This document shows, piece after piece, positions 33,694 to 42,331 of a stretch of DNA of 64,000 nucleotides. The translations under genes were made by a program, and so were the position numbers. The notes beneath the pieces were generated by a model, which was given only the letters and a program-made list of their open reading frames with translations, was not told where the DNA came from and made no database searches. Position 1 is the first letter of the stretch. Every line of letters starts with the position of its first letter. The stretch comes from Ensifer oleiphilus (lineage in GTDB: Bacteria > Pseudomonadota > Alphaproteobacteria > Rhizobiales > Rhizobiaceae), in NCBI RefSeq assembly GCF_013371465.1, contig NZ_JABWDU010000007.1, positions 1-64,000 of the forward strand. The letters are read 5' to 3'.

Positions 33694-34092
33694 TCAGCGA
33701 AGCACGGACTGCACCTCGATCTGGTAACCTTCCGGGTCTTCGAAAACGAAAGCGCGAATGCCAAGGCCTGCGCTGTCGCGCGGCTGCGTCAGGCTCGGCG
33801 CCTGTTTGGCGGCGAGATAGGCATGCCAAGCATCGACGTCTGGCACGCGGATGCATAATTGCACCGGCTTGATGGGGTGCGTCTGGTGCATGCCGCGCGT
33901 TTCGTCTACCAGCCCGACATAGGCACTTTGTGCGATACGGAGTACTTTTGACCAGCCTTGGTCAACCTCAAGCGGAAAGCCCAAAATTTCGTTGTAGAAA
34001 GCAAAGGCCCTTGGCAGGTTCTTGTAGTAGAAGAAGGTGATAGCCTTCTCCACATGTCCATCGTTCGGGCGGGCGGTGTTGGCGAGGCTCAT
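33694..34092 (-). CDS. VOC-family (glyoxalase/bleomycin resistance-like) protein
   Basis: The 132-residue protein has one vicinal-oxygen-chelate fold: AITFFYYKNLPRAFAFYNEILGFPL, VQLCIRVPDVDAWHAYLAAKQ and AFVFEDPEGYQIEVQS with the C-terminal Glu ligand. Start MSLANTARP overlaps the allantoinase-like stop by ATGA. VOC proteins include isomerases, lyases and dioxygenases; epimerases or ring-opening enzymes of this fold would fit here, but no substrate can be assigned. Confidence 0.88.
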   Translation of the reverse strand: MSLANTARPNDGHVEKAITFFYYKNLPRAFAFYNEILGFPLEVDQGWSKVLRIAQSAYVGLVDETRGMHQTHPIKPVQLCIRVPDVDAWHAYLAAKQAPSLTQPRDSAGLGIRAFVFEDPEGYQIEVQSVLR

Positions 34093-35465
34093 CTGTTCGT
34101 TTCTCCGGTGAACCAACTGGTTGAACCGCGCGGGACAAAATGCCCGTCGCCCGGTCGATTGAGGACGCGCTGGCCGTCGTATGCCAGGCGTCCGGCGAGG
34201 AATGTGGCGGTGACGCGTCCGGCAAAGCGGCGGCCGTCATATGGGCTCCAGCGCAGCCCGTCCTGGGCCTTTGCGGAATCCCAGACAACGTCGGCTTCTT
34301 CAAAGATTGTGAGGTCCGCATCGGCGCCTGGAACGATCGCGCCCTTTCGCTGTGAAAGGCCGAAGAATCGGGCGGGACGTGCGCAGAGTTGGTCGACCGT
34401 TAGCCGGATCGCATCCGTGCACCTGGCTCGTGCCGCCGTGTAGAAGGCAGGCAAAAGGGTCTCCATTCCTGGCACGCCCGCGCCGGCATCGAAGATGCTA
34501 TCGGTGAACTTGTTGTCGATCGGCCAGCTGGAATGATCCGAGCTAACGAAGGCTACGCGATCCGACGTTATGTCGCCCCACAGCGCCTCAATCATGCCCG
34601 GCCGGATCGGCGGGTTTACTTTCATGCGGGCGCCGAGTTCCGCACCATCGCGTTCCGGGTCGAAGCAGAAGTAGTGTACGCAGGTCTCACCGGTGGCACG
34701 GTGTCCATCTTGACGGTAGTGGTCAACGATTTGGAAGCCGCGCGGATGGCTGATGTGAACAATATGAGCATGGGCGCCCGCTGCGGCGGCAAGTTCAAGG
34801 AAATGCGCCGTCGACGCAAGCTCTGCGGCCGGTGGCCGGCTTTGCGAATGAACCGCAATGCCGTCAAGACCGGCCTTGCGTGCACGTTCGACGCGCGACC
34901 TGACAATCTCCTGGTCTTCATTGTGTAGCCCGACCGGCAAATCGGTGGCCGCAAGGGCTTCGAGCAAATCGAGCGTCAGAGCGGCGTCGACCCGCGGGAA
35001 GCGTGTTGGACTGCTTTCGAAAGCCGAAATCTTGAATGCAACGACACCGCCGTGCTCAAGTCTCTTTATGTGATCGAGTGGTTGGCCGGGCATCACCGTC
35101 GCATAGAGAGCGACATCGGCATGTGCATAACGGCCGATCGCGTCGATCTTGGCCGTCAGATGGTCCGGCGTACTTAAGGGCGAGGGGTTATCATATGGCA
35201 TATCGACAATCGTCGTGACGCCGCCTGCGATCGCCGAACGAGTGGTCGGCTCCAGTCCCGCAAGGCCAAGATAGCTGCCGGCATGTGTCTGACCATCCAC
35301 AACACCGGGTATTACATATCGATCGCCGGCGTCATGGAATTCGGCTGCGTCCGGCTCTGGCCCATCCCCTACGGCTTGGATTTTCCCGTGTGTGACGGCA
35401 ACCCATCCGTCATTGAGGATGCCGCGCGGCGTGACAATCCGGCCGCGAATGATCAGGTCAGTCAT
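34089..35465 (-). CDS. allantoinase/dihydroorotase-like cyclic amidohydrolase
   Basis: The 458-residue protein has the D-hydantoinase/allantoinase layout: IPGVVDGQTHAG, GGVTTIVDMPYDNPSPL, the Lys for carbamylation in VVAFKISAFES, HNEDQE, HIVHISH and FVSSDHSSWP, ending with a C-terminal sandwich. The first metal ligand is altered: the HxH of the family reads Gln-Thr-His. It sits directly after the hydantoin racemase gene (ATGA overlap) and before the VOC gene. It may open a cyclic ureide or imide ring, if the altered metal site still works. Confidence 0.88.
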   Translation of the reverse strand: MTDLIIRGRIVTPRGILNDGWVAVTHGKIQAVGDGPEPDAAEFHDAGDRYVIPGVVDGQTHAGSYLGLAGLEPTTRSAIAGGVTTIVDMPYDNPSPLSTPDHLTAKIDAIGRYAHADVALYATVMPGQPLDHIKRLEHGGVVAFKISAFESSPTRFPRVDAALTLDLLEALAATDLPVGLHNEDQEIVRSRVERARKAGLDGIAVHSQSRPPAAELASTAHFLELAAAAGAHAHIVHISHPRGFQIVDHYRQDGHRATGETCVHYFCFDPERDGAELGARMKVNPPIRPGMIEALWGDITSDRVAFVSSDHSSWPIDNKFTDSIFDAGAGVPGMETLLPAFYTAARARCTDAIRLTVDQLCARPARFFGLSQRKGAIVPGADADLTIFEEADVVWDSAKAQDGLRWSPYDGRRFAGRVTATFLAGRLAYDGQRVLNRPGDGHFVPRGSTSWFTGETNR

Positions 35466-36121
35466 CGGCCTCTCCCCAGGTAGCCTAGGTCAGCATGCGT
35501 GCAGGCAAGCGCGACGCCGGCCTGAACAGGATCGATGACTGGCAGGCGGAGCCGGTCCTGAAGTGCCTCGCGGTAGGAGCCAAGACCCGCGCAGCCCAGG
35601 ATGATGACGTTGGCGCCATCCTCGTCGCGCAACTGCGCGGCTGTGGCGGACACGCGATCGACAACATCCGTTTCGACCAACTCAGCGATCGTCATGTCAA
35701 TGGAGCGGTCGCCGACAAGGCGCGCCTGCAGGGTCAGTTTTTCTAGATAGCGGCGGTGACGGGCGATCGATGAAGGGCCGAGTGACACGATACCGAAACG
35801 CTCGCCCAGGCCAAGCGCGGCGAGATATGCAGCTTCTGCAATTCCGGTCACCGGAACACATGCAGCATCGCGCACGGCATCGATGCCGGGGTCCGAAAAA
35901 CAGCTGACCACGACGGCATCGGCGCTTGCACCGCGCACCGCTTCGATCAGATGCGGGACCACTTCTTCGACATGTCTATCCGTCTCTATGCCTATCGGTG
36001 ATTTGGCAAGTTCGATGCACCGAATAGCATGGCGGCGGTCAGCGAAAGGGCCGAGACAGGTCTCCATCGATCGCGTGACCGCCTTTGAGCTGTTCGGATT
36101 GATAACAAGAATATTGCCCAC
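35462..36121 (-). CDS. Asp/Glu/hydantoin racemase family protein
   Basis: The 219-residue protein starts ILVINPNSSKAVTRSME and has the two catalytic Cys contexts SCFSDPG and LGCAGLG of the hydantoin racemase (HyuE) branch. Such enzymes racemise 5-substituted hydantoins so that stereospecific hydantoinases can use both forms. It is first in the reverse operon that continues with the allantoinase-like gene and is divergent from the GntR gene at 36296. Confidence 0.92.
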   Translation of the reverse strand: MGNILVINPNSSKAVTRSMETCLGPFADRRHAIRCIELAKSPIGIETDRHVEEVVPHLIEAVRGASADAVVVSCFSDPGIDAVRDAACVPVTGIAEAAYLAALGLGERFGIVSLGPSSIARHRRYLEKLTLQARLVGDRSIDMTIAELVETDVVDRVSATAAQLRDEDGANVIILGCAGLGSYREALQDRLRLPVIDPVQAGVALACTHADLGYLGRGR

Positions 36122-36170
36122 GCGGCCTCCACGAACCGGTAAACCTTCCGGTTTTCGCTTGATATGCCAT

Positions 36171-36182
36171 GTAGTATACTAC
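36171..36182. promoter_or_regulatory. GTAGTATACTAC palindrome, probable GntR/FCD operator
   Basis: This perfect 12-bp palindrome contains the TNGTNNNACNA pattern of FadR/FCD-type GntR regulators. It lies in the divergent spacer between the hydantoin racemase gene and the GntR gene, 50 bases before the former's start. Confidence 0.65.
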
Positions 36183-36295
36183 GAAATATTTCATGTCAAA
36201 GGGTGATGTGATTGCATGTTCGACAAACATCGACCACAACGGAAACAAGCGCGACCGCGCAAGTGCATGACGTCGAACAGGAGAGACCATTGGGC

Positions 36296-36997
36296 ATGAC
36301 AGCGGCAAATGGTGAGGGTGTGGCTGGCAAACCCCGGAAGCAGTCGTTGACCGAAATGGCCTATGTGTCAGTTCGCGAGCAGATCCTCCTCGGTCTCCTC
36401 CGGCCGGGGGCGGAGTTTTCCGAACTAGAGTTGGCCGAGCAGCTTGCTATGAGCAAGACGCCCGTGCGCGAGGCGCTTGGCCGGATGGTGGCCGAAGGTC
36501 TGATCGAGGCCTTTCCGCGGCGTGGCTACCGCGTAACGCCCGTGACCGTGAAGGATATCAATGATCTCTTCGCAATCCGGGCGATGACGGAGGGTACGGC
36601 AGCTGCAATGGCCGCCGTCAATCTTAGCGCCGAAGAACTTGATCATCTCGATGTGTTGGCCAACGCGCATTATGAGCCAACGGAGGGGATGACTATCCAT
36701 TCCTTCGTCAAGGCGAACCGAGATTTTCACATGGCGATTGCTCACGGTTCGGACAATCCGCGACTTTCTGCCATGGTCGCAACGCATCTGGACGAATGCG
36801 CGCGGCTTTTCTATCTCGGTGCTCGCAGCAGGGACGTGAACCCCGAGACCAACGATGACCATCGGCACATCGTCAATGTATTGCGGTGCAGGGATAGCGA
36901 AAAAGCGCGGGCAGCGATGGTTGAGCACAGCGAGCATACTCGGCAGGGCGTGTTGAAAGCGCTGATCTCGAACGACATAAGCGACCTGCACATCTAA
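36296..36997 (+). CDS. GntR-family regulator with FCD effector domain
   Basis: The protein of about 233 residues has a winged helix-turn-helix (VREQILLGLLRPGAEFSELELAEQLAMSKTPVREALGRMVAEGLIEAFPRRGYRV) and an all-helical FCD domain with the metal-binding Asp/His pattern (FVKANRDFHMAIAHGSDNPRL, HRHIVNVLRCRD). AGGAGAG precedes both TTG 36290 and ATG 36296. It is divergent from the racemase operon and probably represses it until a pathway intermediate, often a carboxylate, binds. Confidence 0.92.
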   Translation: MTAANGEGVAGKPRKQSLTEMAYVSVREQILLGLLRPGAEFSELELAEQLAMSKTPVREALGRMVAEGLIEAFPRRGYRVTPVTVKDINDLFAIRAMTEGTAAAMAAVNLSAEELDHLDVLANAHYEPTEGMTIHSFVKANRDFHMAIAHGSDNPRLSAMVATHLDECARLFYLGARSRDVNPETNDDHRHIVNVLRCRDSEKARAAMVEHSEHTRQGVLKALISNDISDLHI

Positions 36998-37151
36998 AAC
37001 ACAACCCTCTTCAGAGCCAGAGAACGGTTTGGCGCGGAGTATATCGAGTCTTAGGTTCCGCCATCGCCCTTCTCAAATTCATCCCGTCGGTGCAGAGCGT
37101 TACGCTTGCCTTCTGGAGAAGTGGCGGACGGCAGTTCCAATGATATAGTCG

Positions 37152-38570
37152 CTAACTGTTCGCCCTACTGTGAGCGAGCGAGGACCTGGCCCTATCGAGA
37201 TAGTTGCCCGATCCCTTTGCGCCAACCAGCGTTGCTCCGTCAGTGACCGTTTTTCCACGCACGAGTACCCGAACCGGCCAGCCCGTCACATCGAGCCCCT
37301 CGTAGGGTGTATAGTCAGACCCATGGTGCAGAATGTCATTGGTAATCTTTACCGACTTGTTGGGGTCCCAAAGTGCTATATCCGCATCCGAGCCGATCGC
37401 GATCGTCCCTTTCTGGGGATAGAGGCCATAGAGCTTGGCATGGTTGGTGGAGGACAGGGCAACGAACCGGTTGAGGTCGATCCGGCCCTTGCCGACGCCT
37501 TCGGAAAATAGGATCGGTAGCCGCGTCTCAACACCCGGGATGCCATTCGGGATCCAGCGAAAATTCCGTTTCCCTTTTCCATTCAGCTTGCCCTGATCGT
37601 CCTCGAAGCGAAAAGGGCAGTGGTCTGAGGAAAACACGTCGAACGTGCCATTTTGCAGCCCCTCCCAGCAGGCGGCCTGGCTTTGCTTGTCGCGTGGGGG
37701 CGGCGAGCAGACGAATTTCGCACCGTCCAGTTCGGTGGCGTCTAGGTCGTCCGCCGTCAACATGAGGTACTGCGGGCAGGTTTCCCCGGCAACCTTGCTG
37801 CCGCGAGCGCGTGCGCGCTGGATTTCCTCCATGGCCTCGCGGTTGGAGACATGGACGATGACAATCGGTGTCTCGACGATTTCAGCCAGCGACAACGCCC
37901 GGTGGGTCGCCTCGCGCTCGGCAGCGACGGGACGGCTGGTGGCATGATATTTCGGCGCCAGTTCGCCGTTCTTCTCATGGCGGCCGATCAGGAAACGGAT
38001 GGCATCCTCATTTTCGCAATGGACCATCACCAGCGCGCCGGACGAGCGCGCGCTGTCAAGCGTCGCCAGAATCTCGTCATCGCGAAGGCGCAGATTGTCA
38101 TAGGTCATGAAGACCTTGATCGAGGTATAGCCGTCCTCGACCAGGGCAGGTAGCTCCTGACCCAGCACATAGCCGGTCGGATCGGTGACAACGATGTGAA
38201 AGCTGACGTCGATATAGCATTCACCCTTCGCCTTCTCGTGATAGACCTTGAGCGATTCCCTCAGCGTCGTGCCTTTTTCCTGCATGCAGAAAGGCATGAC
38301 CGTGGTGTTGCCGCCAAAAGCTGCTGACAGTGTGCCGCTGGCAAAATCATCGGCCATGACGATGCCGTCTCCGGACGGCTGTGCAAGGTGCACGTGGCTG
38401 TCGATCCCCCCGGGCATGACATAGGGGCCGCTCGCATCGATGATCTCCGCCGCGTCAAAAAGGTTGTCGGCGAGGGCTATTATGCAGCCGTCCTGGATGC
38501 CGACATCGCACCGGAAGGTATCGCTGGCGGTAACGATCGTTCCGTTGCGGATAATCGTATCGAATTTCAT
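37152..38570 (-). CDS. hydA: dihydropyrimidinase / D-hydantoinase
   Basis: The 472-residue protein matches D-hydantoinase along its length: MPGGIDSHVHLAQP with the HxH ligands, the carbamylated Lys in YTSIKVFMTYDN, HCENEDAI, IVHVSNREAMEEI, ETCPQYLMLT and FSSDHCPFRFEDDQG with the final Asp, plus GIPGVETRLPILFSEGV. It hydrolyses dihydropyrimidines or 5-substituted hydantoins to N-carbamoyl amino acids. It is followed in the genome by the GntR gene and preceded on its own strand by the class V PLP enzyme gene, with which it forms an operon (17-base spacing). Confidence 0.95.
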   Translation of the reverse strand: MKFDTIIRNGTIVTASDTFRCDVGIQDGCIIALADNLFDAAEIIDASGPYVMPGGIDSHVHLAQPSGDGIVMADDFASGTLSAAFGGNTTVMPFCMQEKGTTLRESLKVYHEKAKGECYIDVSFHIVVTDPTGYVLGQELPALVEDGYTSIKVFMTYDNLRLRDDEILATLDSARSSGALVMVHCENEDAIRFLIGRHEKNGELAPKYHATSRPVAAEREATHRALSLAEIVETPIVIVHVSNREAMEEIQRARARGSKVAGETCPQYLMLTADDLDATELDGAKFVCSPPPRDKQSQAACWEGLQNGTFDVFSSDHCPFRFEDDQGKLNGKGKRNFRWIPNGIPGVETRLPILFSEGVGKGRIDLNRFVALSSTNHAKLYGLYPQKGTIAIGSDADIALWDPNKSVKITNDILHHGSDYTPYEGLDVTGWPVRVLVRGKTVTDGATLVGAKGSGNYLDRARSSLAHSRANS

Positions 38571-38587
38571 GCGGCGTTCTTCCCGGT

Positions 38588-39871
38588 TCAGGCTGCCGTG
38601 GTGACGGTGCTGTCGGGAGACCCGAGGATCTGATCCAGCGCCGCGGTCATTCGGTCGATTTCCTCGATGGTGTTGTAGTGGACCATCGAGACACGGACCA
38701 TGCCATTGTTTTCGGTGAGATCGAGATATTCCGCCAGCCGACGCGAGTGAAAGTCGCCGAAGCGGATAGCGATCCGATGCGCATCCATCGCCTTGCAGAT
38801 CTCGGCGGAATCGCGGCCATCGAATACGAAGCTGATGGTCGGGATGCGGTTGCCGTCGCGGTTTGTACTCTGCCCGATGATCCGGCAGTCGTTGCGGCCA
38901 CGAAGATAACCGAGAAGCCGGTCGACGAGACCATTTTCCTGCAACGTGATCGCGCCATAGGCCGCGACTATCTTTTCACGGATGGAGCCCGTTTCTCCGG
39001 CTTTTTCGCCGAGTTCGCTGAGGTAGTCGACGATACCGCAGGTGGAATAGGCGAGCTCATAGTTCGGGTTGCCTGGCTCGAGTTTACCCGGCACTTTGTC
39101 CTTGCCGTAGAAGTAGTGGTAGAGCGTGTCGAGTTCGAGCAGATGCTCGTACTTACCGTACATCAGTGCGTAATGTGGACCATAGGTCTTATAGAGGCTG
39201 AAGACGTAGTAATCGACATTCCAGTCCTGCACATCGACCGCGCGGTGCGGCGCATAGGCGACGGCGTCGACGCAGATGCGCGCCCCCTTGGAGTGCACGA
39301 AATCGGCGATCTCCCGCACCGGATTGATCGAGCCGAGGATGTTCGACACATGGGTAATGCAGACAAGCTTCGTGCGCTCTGACATTAGCGGTTCGAGATC
39401 GGCAAGATCGAGCGCGAAAGTGTCCTTGTTCAGCGGCCAGAACTTGACGACCATGCCGGCATCTTGCAGCCGATCCCAGGGCCCGATATTGGATTCGTGG
39501 TCGGCAATGGTGACGACGATCTCGTCGCCTGGGGCCAATTGGCTGGTCATGGCGCGGGCCAGGTTCTGCAGGAGCGCGGTTGTCGAGTTGCCGAAGACAA
39601 TTTCCTCCGGCCGCCTTGCATTGACGAGATGCATTGCGGCGGTGCGGGCTTCATAGAGGGCCTTTGCGGCGGCCTGCGAAACCTCGTAACTGCCTCCGAT
39701 CTGGACGTTCTTGTCATAGAGGAAGGTATTGATCCGCTCGACGGCGCGCTTCAGGATCTGCGATCCGCCGGCATTGTCGAAAAAGGTCCAGCCATGGGAA
39801 AGACCGGGAAACTGACTACGGACGAAGTCGATATCCAGTCTGTCCTGCGTCGGGGTGTTTTGGTTCGGCAT
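38588..39871 (-). CDS. class V aminotransferase / cysteine desulfurase-like PLP enzyme
   Basis: The 427-residue protein belongs to the cysteine desulfurase-like VC1184 type: DFVRSQFPGLSHGWTFFDNAGGSQ near the start, IVFGNSTTALLQNLARAM, THVSNILGSINPVREIADFVHSKGARICVDAVAYAPH and the PLP Lys in FSLYKTYGPHYALMYG. The usual reactive Cys loop of true desulfurases is not evident. It lies between the amino-acid importer and the hydantoinase gene. It could act on an amino acid released from hydantoin hydrolysis, but the reaction is unknown. Confidence 0.88.
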   Translation of the reverse strand: MPNQNTPTQDRLDIDFVRSQFPGLSHGWTFFDNAGGSQILKRAVERINTFLYDKNVQIGGSYEVSQAAAKALYEARTAAMHLVNARRPEEIVFGNSTTALLQNLARAMTSQLAPGDEIVVTIADHESNIGPWDRLQDAGMVVKFWPLNKDTFALDLADLEPLMSERTKLVCITHVSNILGSINPVREIADFVHSKGARICVDAVAYAPHRAVDVQDWNVDYYVFSLYKTYGPHYALMYGKYEHLLELDTLYHYFYGKDKVPGKLEPGNPNYELAYSTCGIVDYLSELGEKAGETGSIREKIVAAYGAITLQENGLVDRLLGYLRGRNDCRIIGQSTNRDGNRIPTISFVFDGRDSAEICKAMDAHRIAIRFGDFHSRRLAEYLDLTENNGMVRVSMVHYNTIEEIDRMTAALDQILGSPDSTVTTAA

Positions 39872-39900
39872 GTGGTCCTCCAGACCGTCTTTTGTTTTTC

Positions 39901-40638
39901 TCAGTGGTTGAGAACAGCGCGCAGGAATCCCCGTGTCCGTTCTTCCTTGGGATTGTCGAAGATTTCGCCGGGCGTGCCCTGTTCGATGATGCGGCCGCCA
40001 TCCATGAAGATGACGCGGTCGGCCACCTGCCGGGCAAAGCCCATCTCGTGCGTGACCACGATCATCGTCACGCCGGTACCGGCAAGCCTCTTCATCACAT
40101 CCAGCACCTCGCCGACCATTTCCGGGTCAAGCGACGATGTCGGCTCATCGAACAGCATCACCTTTGGCTCCATCGCTAAAGCGCGGGCAATCGCAACGCG
40201 TTGTTGTTGTCCGCCCGACAGCTTTCCTGGATATTTCTCCGCCTGTTCGGCAATGCCGACACGGGCCAGAAGCTCGCGCGCCTTGCGCTCGGCATCGGCC
40301 GATTTCGTGCCGCGTACTCGCATCGGGGCGAGCATGACGTTTTTCAGAACCGTTAGGTGCGGGAAGAGGTTGAAGGATTGGAACACCATGCCCACTTCGG
40401 CCCGCACCTTTGCCAGCGCCTTGCCCGGTCCAACGGTGACACCATCGACCACAATGCTGCTATCGCTGGAAAAAGCCTCAAGCCGGTTGATGCAGCGGAT
40501 GAGGGTGGACTTGCCAGAACCGGATGGCCCGATGACGCAGACGACTTCCCCCTCGTCGATGTCGAGATCGATGCCGTGCAGCACAGTAAATATGCCGTAG
40601 GCTTTTTTCAGATTGGTGATCTGGATGAGCGGTCTCAT
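39901..40638 (-). CDS. polar amino acid ABC transporter ATPase (GlnQ type)
   Basis: The 245-residue protein has Walker [14 protein letters not shown]-loop [15 protein letters not shown], signature [15 protein letters not shown], Walker [17 protein letters not shown] and the switch His in [16 protein letters not shown]. It overlaps the permease gene by ATGA and works with it and the binding protein at 41372-42172. Confidence 0.96.
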   Translation of the reverse strand: MRPLIQITNLKKAYGIFTVLHGIDLDIDEGEVVCVIGPSGSGKSTLIRCINRLEAFSSDSSIVVDGVTVGPGKALAKVRAEVGMVFQSFNLFPHLTVLKNVMLAPMRVRGTKSADAERKARELLARVGIAEQAEKYPGKLSGGQQQRVAIARALAMEPKVMLFDEPTSSLDPEMVGEVLDVMKRLAGTGVTMIVVTHEMGFARQVADRVIFMDGGRIIEQGTPGEIFDNPKEERTRGFLRAVLNH

Positions 40639-41309
40639 GCGCGCTTCTCCCCGCCGAAGCGTTTTTCAAGGCGCGCAACGATGCTGACCAGCGGCCAGAG
40701 CAGGGCAACATAGATCAGTGCCGCGCCGATCAGCGGCGTCGGATTGGCTGAGAGGGCTTGCGCCTGGGTGGCCTGTTTTAGAAGATCGGGCATGGCGACG
40801 ACGGAGGCGAGGGCGGTGTCCTTAAGTACATTGATGCAATTGTTGGTGAGCGGGGGAATGACGATCTTGATGGCTTGCGGCAGGATCACGTCGATCATCA
40901 TGTGGCGGCTCGAAAGCCCCAGCGCCTGCGATGCCTCGAACTGGCCATGTGGAATGGCCTCGATGCCGGCACGGAAAATCTCAGCTGTATAGGCCGATGA
41001 CACCAGGGTCAGTGCCACGACGGCGGAGACAAAAGGCGAGAACCGGATGCCGACGAAGGGCAGGGCGTAATAGACGACGATCAGCAGCACCAGGAGAGGG
41101 ATCGAGCGGAAGATGTCGATATAGATCTTTGCGAGGAACGGAACCGGGCCGGCTCCGTAAAGCCGGACGAGCGCCAGAAACAGGCCGCCGACCAGGCCGA
41201 CAATGATGCTTGTGATGCCGATTTCCAGCGTCACCAAAAGCCCGGATAAAAGCAGCGGGAAGGTTTCGATCAGGATCGGTATATTGAAGAAGGTATTGAG
41301 CAGATTCAT
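40635..41309 (-). CDS. polar amino acid ABC transporter permease (HisM/GlnP type)
   Basis: The 224-residue protein has the family helices [34 protein letters not shown] and [24 protein letters not shown], and the EAA loop [46 protein letters not shown]. Only one permease gene is present, so the channel is probably a homodimer. It lies downstream of the binding-protein gene beyond a hairpin. Confidence 0.95.
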   Translation of the reverse strand: MNLLNTFFNIPILIETFPLLLSGLLVTLEIGITSIIVGLVGGLFLALVRLYGAGPVPFLAKIYIDIFRSIPLLVLLIVVYYALPFVGIRFSPFVSAVVALTLVSSAYTAEIFRAGIEAIPHGQFEASQALGLSSRHMMIDVILPQAIKIVIPPLTNNCINVLKDTALASVVAMPDLLKQATQAQALSANPTPLIGAALIYVALLWPLVSIVARLEKRFGGEKRA

Positions 41310-41326
41310 GAGGCCACCGGCTTTGG

Positions 41327-41360
41327 ATGTGATGGCGGCGCGCTGACGCCGTCATCACAT
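41327..41360 (-). other. intercistronic hairpin between binding protein and permease genes
   Basis: A 13-bp stem with one G-U or mismatched pair (ATGTGATGRCGGC and its complement) and an 8-base loop fills most of the 62-base spacer after the binding-protein stop. No T-run follows. Confidence 0.7.
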
Positions 41361-41371
41361 GGGATCACGGT

Positions 41372-42172
41372 TTACTTCGCGGACGGCATATCCATGACCA
41401 TAACGCTCGATGTCGTGTCTTCGGCCTTGGCGCCGAACCAGGTCTCGTGCAGCTTGGCGACGAACCCTTCCTTCTTCAGCGTCGAAATGACCGCATTGAC
41501 CTCTGTAGCCAATGGATCGCCCTTATTGAACATGACGGAGTATTTCTCGCCCGTCGTTATGCGCTCCACCACCTTCAGTTCCGGCTTGTCCTTCACGTAG
41601 TACTGAAGTGCCGGAATGTCGCTGATATAGCCGTCGATGCGGCCAGCAGCCAGGTCTAGCATGGCGGGCGACAGGCCCTCGAACTTGCGGATTTCGCCAA
41701 GTTTGTACTTTGCCGTATTGGTTGTCGCCCACATGTCGCCGGTCGAGCCTGTATCGACGCCGACGACTTTGCCTTCCATAGCCGGAACTCCAGAAATGCC
41801 GCTGGAGGCCAACACTGTCAACGACTGGTCACTGTCATAATATGGCTGCGCGAAAGTGACGGATTCCAGGCGCTTTTCGGTGATCGTGATGGACGAGACG
41901 GCCATGTTGATGCGGCCGGACTGCACGGCGGAAAACAGCCCGCTGAAGGGGATGTTGACAAATTCGACCGACTTGCCGAGCCGCTTGCCGATTTCGGTCA
42001 CGAGATCGATCTCAAAGCCGACGGTCTTGCCCGATGCATCCTGAAATTCCCATGGGACATTGCCAATATTTGCGCCGACGGTGAGGTCGGCTGCGATGGC
42101 CGAGGATGCAAAACCCGCCGTAGCAAGCAGGGCTGATAGGATGGTGGACTTGATGAGGGTGAGCGTTTTCAT
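41372..42172 (-). CDS. amino acid ABC transporter substrate-binding protein (family 3)
   Basis: The 266-residue protein has a signal peptide (TLIKSTILSALLATAGFASSAIAA) and family 3 features: LTVGANIGNVPWEFQDASGKTVGFEIDLVTEIGKRLG, INMAVSSITITEKRLESVTFAQPYY, VGVDTGSTGDMWA and AGRIDGYISDIPALQYYV. It is the first gene of the importer operon. A cyclic-ureide-derived amino acid is a plausible ligand from context. Confidence 0.95.
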   Translation of the reverse strand: MKTLTLIKSTILSALLATAGFASSAIAADLTVGANIGNVPWEFQDASGKTVGFEIDLVTEIGKRLGKSVEFVNIPFSGLFSAVQSGRINMAVSSITITEKRLESVTFAQPYYDSDQSLTVLASSGISGVPAMEGKVVGVDTGSTGDMWATTNTAKYKLGEIRKFEGLSPAMLDLAAGRIDGYISDIPALQYYVKDKPELKVVERITTGEKYSVMFNKGDPLATEVNAVISTLKKEGFVAKLHETWFGAKAEDTTSSVMVMDMPSAK

Positions 42173-42228
42173 GAGGTTCCCCTTGATTTTTTGGCCTTAA
42201 CACGTTTACGCTTGTTTTCTGGTCTAAC

Positions 42229-42248
42229 TGGTCAGACCGGTCCGACCA
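42229..42248. promoter_or_regulatory. TGGTCNGACCGGTCNGACCA palindrome, probable GntR operator
   Basis: This 20-base sequence is a perfect palindrome apart from the two N positions (A and C) and contains overlapping TGGTNNNACC boxes of the PdhR/FCD type. It lies in the spacer between the divergent amino-acid binding-protein gene and the GntR gene at 42332. Confidence 0.65.
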
Positions 42249-42331
42249 AGGAAGCATGCCTCTTTGGCAATTGCAAGATATGCTGCCAATAAAATAGACT
42301 GTGCGAGATAATAGGCGGTGCGCTATTGCGC

